From Microbacterium barkeri (lineage in GTDB: Bacteria > Actinomycetota > Actinomycetes > Actinomycetales > Microbacteriaceae), in the NCBI RefSeq assembly GCF_027921765.1, contig NZ_BSEJ01000006.1:124001-188000 (forward strand): 64,000 nucleotides of DNA. Direction: 5' to 3'. Positions 16,395-24,348 of the stretch are shown here, in pieces (position 1 is the stretch's first letter; each line of letters opens with the position of its first letter). A model generated the notes under the pieces. That model was given only the letters and a program-made list of their open reading frames with translations, was not told where the DNA came from and made no database searches. The position numbers were made by a program, and so were the translations under genes.

Positions 16395-18575
16395 TCACTC
16401 CGCGGCGGCGTGCAGGAGCAGCGCCTGCTCGGGGCGCAGGATCGGCAGCGTCACGCCCACGGCGTCGAGGAAGCGCCCCGTCGCCGTGAGCCCCTCGTCG
16501 AACCATCCCGGTCCCCGGTGCTGCACGAAGGGGCTCGCGCTGTCGCCCTCGGTCGTGCGCGGGAAGTCCTCCGCCGTGGGCAGGAGCGGCACGACGCGGT
16601 AGACCCGGTCGGGGTCGAGCCCCGGAAGTCGCACCCGGCCGGGCATCTCGGCGACGGGGGTCCGGTGCATGACCGCCGTGAAGAGCGCCTCCCCCCGGTC
16701 CTGCGCGACGATGCCGTGGAGCGCGAGCGCCGGCTCGACGAGGTCGGCGTTGACGCGGACCCCCGAGTGGATCAGGCCGCGGAAGCGCTTGTACAGCTCG
16801 ATGCCCTTCCGCAGGACCGCTCGCTCGTGCTCGGAGGCCGCGCGGATGTCCCACTCGATCCCGAAGTGCCCGAAGAGGGCCGTGAGCACGCGGAACCCGA
16901 TGTCGTGGACGCGGCCTGTCGTGTGGGAGTGGGTGGGTCCGACGTGGGCGCCGACGAGCTCGGGCGGGAGCACCGCCTGGGTCCACCGCTGGATCGTCTG
17001 GCGCTCGAGCGCGTCGTTGCAGTCCGACGCCCAGACGCGGTCGGTGTGCGCGAGGACGCCCAGATCGATGCGCGCGCCGCCCGACGAGCACGACTCGATC
17101 TCGACACGGGGGTGGGCCTCCTTGAGCGCCGCGAACAGGCGGTAGACCGCGAGGGTCTGCGCGTGCACGGACGGGCGCCCATCGTGCCCGTGCTCGCGCA
17201 GGTCGCGATTCTGATCCCACTTGAGGTACGCGATGTCGTTCTCGCGGAGGAGGGCGTCGATGCGGTCGTAGACGTACTGCCACGCGTCGGGGTTCACGAG
17301 ATCGATGACCTGCTGATGCCGCCATTCGACGGGCAGGCGCCCGCCCTCGTCGTGCGAGCGCGCGTCGGGTCCGGCGATCCAGTCGGGGTGCTCCCGCGCG
17401 ACGTCGGAGTCGAGGTTCACCATCTCGGGCTCGACCCACAGCCCGAACTCCATGCCCCGCGACGTGACGGCCTCGATGAGCGGCGTGAGGCCATCCGGCC
17501 ACAGCCCCTCGTCGACGTGCCAGTCGCCGAGCCCCGCACGGTCGTCGCGGCGCCCGCGGAACCATCCGTCGTCGAGCACGAAGCGCTCGACGCCGAGCTC
17601 GGCGGCCGCCGCGGCGAGCTCGACGAGCGGCTCGATGCGGTGGTCGAAGTAGACCGCCTCCCAGGTGTTGAGCACGACCGGCCGGGGGCGACCGCCGTCG
17701 ACCTCGACGTGCTGCGGACGCGCACGGAACCAGCGATGGAACCGCTCCGTCACGCCGTCGAGGCCGCGATCCGACCATGCGGCGTACAGCGCGGGCGTCT
17801 CGTAGGCCTCTCCCGGCGCGAGCACGACCTCGCCCGATCCGAGCAGCTCCGCGGCGCCGATCATCTGGCGCCCGTCGGCGAGCGCGTCGAGGAACTGCTC
17901 GTGGTCGCCCGACCAGGCGAAGTGCGCTGCCCACACGGCGCCCGAGCGGTTGCCGAAGCCCGGCGTGCCCGCCGCGACGAGCAGCGAGGAGTCGTGCCCG
18001 GTGCGGCCGTGCCGCCCCGTGCGGACCCACGTGCCACGGCGGATGGCCTGCCGCTGCGGGTGGTTCTCCCGGCACCAGCGCCCGGTGAGGTCGAGCAGCT
18101 CGCCCGCATCGGCGGGCACCGGGAGCTGGATGGCGAGCTCGTCTACCTGGTAGGGGGTCGCGCCCGTGTTCGTCACCGAGGACGCCGCCTCGAGCAGCCC
18201 GGACGGGTGCAGGCGGAGCCGCGTCGCGACCTCCAGCCCCGCGCTCGCATCTCGCTGCACGATCCGCGCGGTCTCGCCATCCGCCTCCGCCGCGACGACG
18301 CGCAGAGCCGGCGAGAAGTCCCGCCCCGGTCGCCCGTCCTCGTCGATGCGGCTCCCGCGCAGGCCCGGCCGTCCGAGCCATCCCGACGACGGCTGCGGCA
18401 CGACGCCCGCGATCACGGGCACGTCGAGCGCCGAATGCGGGACGGGGTCGGTGAGCAGCTCGAGATCCGGCACGTGCGCGCCGAGGTCGGCACCCCAGTG
18501 GACGATCTCGGCCTCGCCCGAGCGGAAGGAGAGCAGCACGCTGACGCCGTCGGCGCGCAGATGGATGGGGTTCAT
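16395..18575 (-). CDS. Alpha-galactosidase, glycoside hydrolase family 36
   Basis: A 726-residue GH36 enzyme: N-terminal beta-supersandwich (about 1-290), (beta/alpha)8 catalytic barrel (about 300-620) and a C-terminal beta domain. Nucleophile Asp454 lies in YLKWDQNRD and acid/base Asp518 in VWASDCND; ESCSSGGARID (494-504) is the typical substrate loop. It releases terminal alpha-galactose from melibiose or raffinose-type sugars in the cytosol (no signal peptide). ATG at 18575 is chosen at the family N-terminus although the Shine-Dalgarno sequence is weak. It lies 79 bp downstream of the binding-protein gene, beyond a hairpin, as the last gene of the transport operon. Confidence 0.92.
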   Translation of the reverse strand: MNPIHLRADGVSVLLSFRSGEAEIVHWGADLGAHVPDLELLTDPVPHSALDVPVIAGVVPQPSSGWLGRPGLRGSRIDEDGRPGRDFSPALRVVAAEADGETARIVQRDASAGLEVATRLRLHPSGLLEAASSVTNTGATPYQVDELAIQLPVPADAGELLDLTGRWCRENHPQRQAIRRGTWVRTGRHGRTGHDSSLLVAAGTPGFGNRSGAVWAAHFAWSGDHEQFLDALADGRQMIGAAELLGSGEVVLAPGEAYETPALYAAWSDRGLDGVTERFHRWFRARPQHVEVDGGRPRPVVLNTWEAVYFDHRIEPLVELAAAAAELGVERFVLDDGWFRGRRDDRAGLGDWHVDEGLWPDGLTPLIEAVTSRGMEFGLWVEPEMVNLDSDVAREHPDWIAGPDARSHDEGGRLPVEWRHQQVIDLVNPDAWQYVYDRIDALLRENDIAYLKWDQNRDLREHGHDGRPSVHAQTLAVYRLFAALKEAHPRVEIESCSSGGARIDLGVLAHTDRVWASDCNDALERQTIQRWTQAVLPPELVGAHVGPTHSHTTGRVHDIGFRVLTALFGHFGIEWDIRAASEHERAVLRKGIELYKRFRGLIHSGVRVNADLVEPALALHGIVAQDRGEALFTAVMHRTPVAEMPGRVRLPGLDPDRVYRVVPLLPTAEDFPRTTEGDSASPFVQHRGPGWFDEGLTATGRFLDAVGVTLPILRPEQALLLHAAAE

Positions 18576-18612
18576 TCGATTCGCTTTCGTGTGTCTCGGG
18601 GTGCCGACGACG

Positions 18613-18641
18613 CGCGGGGCGCGGCCGTGCCGCGCCCCGCG
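18613..18641 (-). terminator. Hairpin between binding-protein gene and alpha-galactosidase gene
   Basis: Perfect 12-nt arms (CGCGGGGCGCGG and complement) around a 5-nt loop follow the sugar-binding-protein stop. It may partly terminate or stabilise the upstream mRNA so that the enzyme is made at a lower level than the binding protein. Confidence 0.6.
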
Positions 18642-18654
18642 GGTCATCGGGGGG

Positions 18655-19983
18655 CTACTGGAACAGGGCGTTGACCTGCTCGTTCGCGTCGGTGAACGAG
18701 CTCGCCGGCGCGTCTCCCGTGAGCACCGCGTCCGAGGCCGGCTTCATGATGCCGACGATCTTCGCGGCGTTCTCGCCGATCGGGAACAGGAACGTCGTGC
18801 CCTCCTCGACGTGGACGGTGAACGAGGAGACGTCGACACCCTTCGCCTCGAACGCCTCGGAGGCCTTGTCGCTCGACGTCGTGATCGCGGGGAAGACGAC
18901 CGCGTGCTCGGCGACGACGTCCTGGCACGCGGCCGAGGCGAGGTACTCGACCCACTTCTTCGCGCCCTCCGGGTTCTCCGTGCCCGCCCAGATCGAGTCG
19001 GCGAGGCCGTTGAACATCGACGCGCGTTCGCCGCTCGGGCCGATCGGCGTCGGCGCGATGCCGACCTCGATGCCCTCGTAGCCCGTGTACTGTCCGATCA
19101 TCCACGAGCCGTTCGAGTTGATCGCCGTCTTGCTCGCGCCGAAGTTGTCGGGCATGGACGCGCCGACCGTGGTCTCGAGCGGCGGCATGTAGCCCTTCTC
19201 GACCAGAGACGCCCACCAGGCGAAGGTGTCCTGGAACTCCGGTGCGTCGTAGTTGTACGACGTGCCCCACGGGTTCTCATCCGTGTGGGTCCATCCGAGC
19301 GTGGCCGTGAGGAAGGACCACTCCGTCTGCCCCATCCCCTCGCCCGAGCTGTTGAGCCCCAGCCCGTACACCTCGACGTTGTCCTTATCGAAGCCGGGCT
19401 CGTCGCCGCGCACGCCGTTCTTGTCGATCGTCAGCTTCGCGATGACGTCCTCGTACGTGCCGCCGTCCTCCGGGTTCCACTCGAGGCTCGCCATCTCCTC
19501 CTCGCTGATGCCGGCCTCCTCGATCATGGCCTTGTTGTAGAACAGGGCGACCGTGTCCCAGTCCTTCGGGAAGCCGTAGCGCTTGTCGTCCTGACCGACC
19601 CAGAGGTCGGCGAGGCCCTCGATGTAGACCGAGGTGTCGACGTCGAGGTCGTCCAGCGGGAGCAGCTGGTCGGTCTTCACGAAGTCGGGGTACTTGCTGA
19701 GGTGATCCGTGAAGACGTCGGGCGCGGTGCCGGCGGCCATCCCGTTCGTGATCTTGCTCCAGTAGTCGTCCCAGCCGGTCTGGGTGACCTTCACCTGGAC
19801 GTCGTCGTTCGCCGCGTTGAAGTCCTCCGCGCACTGCTGGTAGGCCGGCAGCTGATTCGCGTCCCACAGCCAGTAGTCGATGGTGCCGTCGCCGCCGCCT
19901 CCCCCCGCGCCACCGCCGCAACCTGTCAGGGCGAGGGTCGTGGTGCCCGCGAGCGCCATCGCTCCGAGTGCCTTCTTCTTCAT
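18655..19983 (-). CDS. Sugar ABC transporter substrate-binding lipoprotein
   Basis: A 442-residue family-1 solute-binding protein. A Lys-rich start, a hydrophobic stretch and lipobox LTGC put the lipid-modified Cys at 22, followed by a Gly-rich linker, so it is anchored outside the membrane. The mature part (YWLWDANQLPAYQQCAEDFN onward, GTAPDVF, ERASMFNGLADSIW) is typical of oligosaccharide-binding proteins. ATG at 19983 follows AAGGAGA. It is third in the order permease - permease - binding protein - alpha-galactosidase, so alpha-galactosides are the likely ligands; this is inference from the operon. No ATPase gene is present, as expected for systems using a shared MsmK/MsiK-type ATPase. Confidence 0.9.
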   Translation of the reverse strand: MKKKALGAMALAGTTTLALTGCGGGAGGGGGDGTIDYWLWDANQLPAYQQCAEDFNAANDDVQVKVTQTGWDDYWSKITNGMAAGTAPDVFTDHLSKYPDFVKTDQLLPLDDLDVDTSVYIEGLADLWVGQDDKRYGFPKDWDTVALFYNKAMIEEAGISEEEMASLEWNPEDGGTYEDVIAKLTIDKNGVRGDEPGFDKDNVEVYGLGLNSSGEGMGQTEWSFLTATLGWTHTDENPWGTSYNYDAPEFQDTFAWWASLVEKGYMPPLETTVGASMPDNFGASKTAINSNGSWMIGQYTGYEGIEVGIAPTPIGPSGERASMFNGLADSIWAGTENPEGAKKWVEYLASAACQDVVAEHAVVFPAITTSSDKASEAFEAKGVDVSSFTVHVEEGTTFLFPIGENAAKIVGIMKPASDAVLTGDAPASSFTDANEQVNALFQ

Positions 19984-20012
19984 CTTGTTCTCCTTACTCC
20001 GGGTGTGAAGGG

Positions 20013-20933
20013 TCATTTGGTGCCGTTGAAGCCGATGGAGTTCACGATCCGCTTGCCGAAGATCGCGAACAGGATGAGCACCGGCAGGGCCGAGATGAGG
20101 GTCGCGGCCATGAGGCCCGACCAGTCGGGCGCGCCCTGCGGGGACTGCGATTTGAAGACGCCGAGGCCGACGGTCAGGACGCGCGTGCTGTCGTCGGAGG
20201 CCACGAGGAGCGGCCAGAAGTACTCGTTCCACTGGGTCATGAAGGTCAGCAGTGCGAGGGTCGCCAGCGGAGCCGCTGCGTTGGGCAGGACGATCTGGAA
20301 GAAGATCCGCCAGTGCTTCGCGCCGTCGAGCATGGCGGCCTCCTCGACCTCACGCGACATGTTGAGGAAGAACTGCCGCATGAAGAAGATCGCGAACGGC
20401 GTCATGAAGAGGTACGGCAGCACGAGGCCCAGCATCGTGTTCAGCAGGCCCAGGTTGCGCACGAGAAGGAAGTTCGGCAGCGCCGTGAAGATCGGCGGCA
20501 CGAGCACCGTGGCGAGGAACAGGCCGAACACCTTGTCGCGCCCCTTCCAGCGCAGTCGGGCGAAGGCGTACGCCGCCATCGCGCTGAAGAACACCGCGCA
20601 CGCCGTCGTGACCGTCGCGAAGACGGCGGAGTTCATGAGGTAGGTCCAGAAGCTGATCGAGGCGCCCGATCCGCCCTGCGCGATGGCCTCGGCCGAGGAT
20701 TGCAGGCCGAACACGCGGGCAAAGGCGCCGAGGTTGAAGCCGGCCGGAAGCAGGCTCGCCGACTGCGAGGCGAGCATGCTGTTCGTCGACAGCGCCGTGC
20801 GGAGCACCCAGTAGAAGGGCAGGACACTCACGGCGATCGCGAGCACGACGAAGAACCAGGGGACGACGGTGCGCCAGGTGATCCGCGGCGCACGCCGCCG
20901 CTGCACAGTGAGGAGAGCTCGGGTTTCAGACAT
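20013..20933 (-). CDS. Carbohydrate ABC transporter permease, MalG type
   Basis: A 306-residue inner-membrane permease with six predicted helices, the first at about 22-42. The ATPase-contact EAA loop is recognisable in EEAAMLDGAKHWRIFFQIVLP. It pairs with the MalF-type permease 10 nt upstream and the binding protein 29 nt downstream. Start ATG at 20933 (MSETRALL) follows GGAGCC. Substrate is probably an alpha-galactoside, judged by the downstream GH36 gene. Confidence 0.9.
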   Translation of the reverse strand: MSETRALLTVQRRRAPRITWRTVVPWFFVVLAIAVSVLPFYWVLRTALSTNSMLASQSASLLPAGFNLGAFARVFGLQSSAEAIAQGGSGASISFWTYLMNSAVFATVTTACAVFFSAMAAYAFARLRWKGRDKVFGLFLATVLVPPIFTALPNFLLVRNLGLLNTMLGLVLPYLFMTPFAIFFMRQFFLNMSREVEEAAMLDGAKHWRIFFQIVLPNAAAPLATLALLTFMTQWNEYFWPLLVASDDSTRVLTVGLGVFKSQSPQGAPDWSGLMAATLISALPVLILFAIFGKRIVNSIGFNGTK

Positions 20934-20943
20934 CGCAGGCTCC

Positions 20944-21879
20944 TTAGGCCAGATCCGACTCGTTGCCGCGCAGCACCTTCATCTGGATGAAGGCGACGAT
21001 GGCGAGGATGAGGAAGAGCACCACGGCGATGGCGGAGCCGTACCCGAACTCCTGTTCGCTGAACGCCTTCTGCCAGATGTAGAACTGCAGCACGCGGCTC
21101 GCGTTGACCGGACCGCCCTGCGTGGTCACCGCGACGGTGTCGAACACCTGGAACGAGCCGGTGACGGTGAGGATCAGGACGAGCGCGATCACAGGCCGCA
21201 GCAGAGGAAGCGTGATGCGGAAGAACTGCTGGAAGGGGTTCGCGCCGTCGAGGTTCGCGGCCTCGTAGACGGTCTCCGGGATGGCCTGCAGACCCGCGAA
21301 GATGAGCAGCGCGACGTAGCCCATGTGCCGCCAGGTGTTGATGAGGGCCTGGGTCGGGATCGCCCACTCCTGCGCGCCGAAGAACGCCACTCGCGGGAGT
21401 CCGAGCCACTCGATCATCTGGTTGACGATGCCGATGTTGTAGTCGAGCATCCAGAACCACAGCAGGGCCGCGATCACGTTCGCCATGAGGTAGGGCATCA
21501 GCAGCATCCCTCGCACGAGCGTCGATCGCGCGACGCGGTGCATGAGTAGAGCGAGCCCGAGGGCGACCGCAGTCTGCAGCACGATGTTGATGAGGACGTA
21601 CTGGATGGTCACGACGAGCGCGTTCCAGAAGAGCGGATCGGCGAGGAGGCGCTCGTAGTTCGCGGTGCCGACCCAGTCCGGGTCGCCGAGGATGCTGTAT
21701 TCCGTGAAGCTGAGGTACAGACCGCGCACGGTCGGCACGAGATAGAACGCGATCAGCCCGAACAGCGCCGGCGCGACGAAGACGAGCGCAATCTTCAGGT
21801 CGCTGCGCCCTTGCCGCATCCTGACGCCGCCGTCGCGCTGAGCGCGCCGCCGCCCGAGGACGATGGTCGTCGTGGTCAT
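20944..21879 (-). CDS. Carbohydrate ABC transporter permease, MalF type
   Basis: A 311-residue permease; six helices, first at about 25-48, and the EAA loop VYEAANLDGANPFQQFFRIT. It is the first gene of the alpha-galactoside operon. Two in-frame ATGs exist: 21885 lies 1 nt after GGAG and 21879 lies 7 nt after it, so 21879 is preferred. The same leader arrangement occurs before iolC. A LacI-type operator pair lies in the upstream gap shared with the divergent oxidoreductase gene. Confidence 0.88.
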   Translation of the reverse strand: MTTTTIVLGRRRAQRDGGVRMRQGRSDLKIALVFVAPALFGLIAFYLVPTVRGLYLSFTEYSILGDPDWVGTANYERLLADPLFWNALVVTIQYVLINIVLQTAVALGLALLMHRVARSTLVRGMLLMPYLMANVIAALLWFWMLDYNIGIVNQMIEWLGLPRVAFFGAQEWAIPTQALINTWRHMGYVALLIFAGLQAIPETVYEAANLDGANPFQQFFRITLPLLRPVIALVLILTVTGSFQVFDTVAVTTQGGPVNASRVLQFYIWQKAFSEQEFGYGSAIAVVLFLILAIVAFIQMKVLRGNESDLA

Positions 21880-21918
21880 CTTCATACTCCGTTGTGATGA
21901 GGGATGTTGCCGGCGAGG

Positions 21919-21930
21919 TTACACGAGTCA
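21919..21930. promoter_or_regulatory. LacI-type half-matched operator, left copy
   Basis: TTACACGAGTCA is the inverted copy (11 of 12 bases) of the site at 21997-22008. It lies 39 bp upstream of the MalF-type permease start. Confidence 0.55.
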
Positions 21931-21936
21931 CCAAGA

Positions 21937-21945
21937 TTGCCGCAA
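21937..21945. promoter_or_regulatory. Short TTGC-N-GCAA palindrome in the divergent promoter
   Basis: TTGCCGCAA is an odd-centred palindrome of the sort used by LacI proteins, positioned between the two larger inverted sites. It may be a third contact or coincidence. Confidence 0.3.
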
Positions 21946-21996
21946 GCGCTGAAGGCGTCACGGAATTGCAACGACTGCGCCGAGCTAAGTGGCTGT

Positions 21997-22008
21997 TGAC
22001 TCGTGTCA
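21997..22008. promoter_or_regulatory. LacI-type operator, right copy
   Basis: TGACTCGTGTCA has palindromic TGAC/GTCA arms and lies 23 bp before the oxidoreductase ATG. With the left copy it brackets the divergent promoters; the LacI protein at 23275-24288 is the likely binder. Confidence 0.55.
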
Positions 22009-22031
22009 CACGCCGTGGCAGACTCGCCCGC

Positions 22032-23273
22032 ATGACCTCTCAGGCTTTCTCCCTCGGCATCGTCGGCGCAGGGCAGTTCTCCGGGCACTTCGCGAAGCTG
22101 TTCCAGGCGCACCCGCTCATCTCCGAGGTGTGGGTGACCGACACCATCCCCGAGCGCGCGGAGGCGCTCGTCGCGCGCGAGCACCTCGCCGGCACGCTCG
22201 TCGACTTCGACGCGATGCTCGCGAGCAACCTCGACGCGGTCGCGATCTTCACGCAGCGCTGGACGCACGGGCCGCTCGTCGTGCAGGCGCTGCGCGCGGG
22301 CAAACACGTGTACTCCGCCGTGCCGATGGCGATCAGCGAGGACGAGATCGCCGCGATCATCGACGCCGTGCGCGAGACCGGGCTCACCTACATGATGGGC
22401 GAGACGAGCTACTACAACCCCGCGACCGTCTACGCCCGCAAGCGCGCGGCGGAGGGCGCCTTCGGCCGCATCTTCTACGCGGAGGGCGACTACGTCCACG
22501 ACATGGACCTCGGCTTCTACGCCGCCTACCAGTTCAGCGGCGGCGCGGAATGGAAGCGCACCGCGAGCTACCCGCCCATGCTCTACCCGACGCACTCGGT
22601 CGGCGGCGTGCTCGGCGCGATCGGCGGCCGTGCCGTCAGCGTGAGCTGCATCGGCGTGCGCGACGATCGAGGGGACGGCGTCTTCGACCGCGAGGTCAGC
22701 ATGTTCGACAACGACTTCTCGAACGCCACGGCGCTGTTCGAGCTCGCCGGCGGCGGCAGCATGCGCATCAACGAGTTCCGGCGGGTCGGCTACCCGTCGC
22801 ACCTGCGCGAGTCGCGCTTCCGCTACTTCGGCACGGAGGCGAGCTTCGAGCAGCTCGTCGAGACGGCCGTGTGGCAGGACAAGCAGGGCTTCTCCGACGT
22901 CACGGAGCTCCTCGAGACGAAGCCCAGCATGTCGCCCGACGACCCGTCGCTCGCCGACGTCGATCCCGCCCTGCGGGACGCCTTCATCTCGGGGCTCGCG
23001 CGCGTCCACGATGCCGAGCGGCTTCCGGTCGAGCTGCGCGGCCAGCCGACCGGGCACGAGGGCAGCCACCACTTCCTCGTCGACGACTTCGCCGTCGCCG
23101 TCGCGAACCGCACGCTGCCGCCGGTCAACGCATGGGAGGCCGCGCGGTACACGCTGCCCGGCATCGTCGCGCACCAGTCCGCGCTCCGCGGCGGGGAGCG
23201 CCTCGCCATCCGCGACTTCGGCGATGCCCCGGTCGCGGCTGACGCCCCGGATGGCCAGGTGCTCGCTCGTTAG
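22032..23273 (+). CDS. Gfo/Idh/MocA-like oxidoreductase lacking the EKP lysine
   Basis: A 413-residue Gfo/Idh-like protein. The Rossmann turn GIVGAGQFSGHFAKLF (9-24) is intact, but the segment aligned with the EKP motif reads KHVYSAVPMAIS, with Ala-Val-Pro at 96-98, so the conserved Lys is absent. The second domain contains YPPMLYPTHSVGGVL with a His in the active-site helix. The gene is divergent from the alpha-galactoside operon and 1 nt ahead of a LacI gene, so it belongs to that locus. The missing Lys suggests altered chemistry or a different proton relay. A substrate cannot be given. Confidence 0.8.
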   Translation: MTSQAFSLGIVGAGQFSGHFAKLFQAHPLISEVWVTDTIPERAEALVAREHLAGTLVDFDAMLASNLDAVAIFTQRWTHGPLVVQALRAGKHVYSAVPMAISEDEIAAIIDAVRETGLTYMMGETSYYNPATVYARKRAAEGAFGRIFYAEGDYVHDMDLGFYAAYQFSGGAEWKRTASYPPMLYPTHSVGGVLGAIGGRAVSVSCIGVRDDRGDGVFDREVSMFDNDFSNATALFELAGGGSMRINEFRRVGYPSHLRESRFRYFGTEASFEQLVETAVWQDKQGFSDVTELLETKPSMSPDDPSLADVDPALRDAFISGLARVHDAERLPVELRGQPTGHEGSHHFLVDDFAVAVANRTLPPVNAWEAARYTLPGIVAHQSALRGGERLAIRDFGDAPVAADAPDGQVLAR

Positions 23274-23274
23274 G

Positions 23275-24288
23275 ATGGCTGACGTGCCGCGCTCGACGTC
23301 CGCTTCTGCGAGCCGGGCGACGCGCAACGACGTCGCCCGGCTCGCGGGAGTGAGCCCCGCGGTCGTCAGCTACGTGGTGAACGGCACCAAGAAGGTGTCC
23401 CCCGACACCGAGGCGCGCGTGCGCGACGCGATCGAGAAGCTCGGCTACCGGCCCAACCCCTCGGCGCGTGCGCTCCGGCTCGGATCGACCGAGATGCTCG
23501 GGATGGTCGTGCCCACGTCGATCAATCCGTACTTCGCGCAGCTCGCGCACGAGGTCGAGCTCGCGGCGGCGCGGCGCGGCTACCTGCTTCTCACGTCGAG
23601 CTCCGACGGATCCATCGAGTCGGAGCGACGGCACCTCGAGCACCTCACGACGCGGCTCGTCGACGGCATCTTCCTGTGCAGCAACGTCTTCGAGCCCGAC
23701 CTGCGCGGACTCGAGCACTCGAACATCCCCGTCGTCCTCCTCAACCACAGCGCTGGCGTGCCCGCCCGCAACTCGATCGGCGTCGACCTCGTGCAGGGCG
23801 CGCGCCTCGCGGTCGAGCACCTGGCGGGGCATGGCTACGAGGAGATCGGCCTCGCGATCGGGCGCACGTCGGGCGACGAGGAGGACGGCCGCGAGATCGG
23901 ATGGCGCGAGACGCTGGAAGAGCTCGGGCTCGAGCCGGGCCCCATCGCGCGCGGCGCCTTCTCGCCCGACGGCGGGTACGAGGCGATGCGGCGCCTGCTG
24001 CAGCGCGGGCGCGTGCCGCGCGCGCTCTTCGTGAGCTCCGACCAGATGGGCCGCGGCGTGCTCAAGGCCGCGCACGAGGCGGGCGTGCGCGTGCCCGAGG
24101 ATCTCGCGATCGTGTCGTTCGACGGGTCCGTCGACGCCGCCTACAGCTGGCCGACGCTCACCTCCGTCGCACAGCCGCTCACGGAGATGGCCGCCGCCGC
24201 CGTCGAGGCCCTGCTCGACCACACCGGCGACCCCGTGCATCGCATCATGCCTCCGCACCTCGTCGTCGGCGCCTCCTGCGGCTGCTGA
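23275..24288 (+). CDS. LacI family regulator of the alpha-galactoside locus
   Basis: A 337-residue LacI repressor: HTH at about 17-40 (RNDVARLAGVSPAVVSYVVN), hinge PSARALRLGST, then the sugar-binding core from MLGMVVPTSINPYFAQL. ATG at 23275 is 1 nt after the TAG stop of the oxidoreductase gene, so translation is probably re-initiated. It likely binds the TGACTCGTGTCA-type pair between the oxidoreductase and ABC operons and is autoregulated with the oxidoreductase. The C-terminus ends in a short Cys-rich GASCGC, not common in the family. Confidence 0.9.
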   Translation: MADVPRSTSASASRATRNDVARLAGVSPAVVSYVVNGTKKVSPDTEARVRDAIEKLGYRPNPSARALRLGSTEMLGMVVPTSINPYFAQLAHEVELAAARRGYLLLTSSSDGSIESERRHLEHLTTRLVDGIFLCSNVFEPDLRGLEHSNIPVVLLNHSAGVPARNSIGVDLVQGARLAVEHLAGHGYEEIGLAIGRTSGDEEDGREIGWRETLEELGLEPGPIARGAFSPDGGYEAMRRLLQRGRVPRALFVSSDQMGRGVLKAAHEAGVRVPEDLAIVSFDGSVDAAYSWPTLTSVAQPLTEMAAAAVEALLDHTGDPVHRIMPPHLVVGASCGC

Positions 24289-24300
24289 CACCGCGGACGC

Positions 24301-24337
24301 CGCAGGCCCGGCCCCGTTCGCGGGGGCCGGGCCTGCG
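24301..24337. terminator. Bidirectional terminator between convergent LacI and MFS genes
   Basis: Perfect 15-nt arms (CGCAGGCCCGGCCCC and complement) with a 7-nt loop lie between the two convergent stop codons. Confidence 0.8.
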
Positions 24338-24348
24338 GGCGCGCGGAG

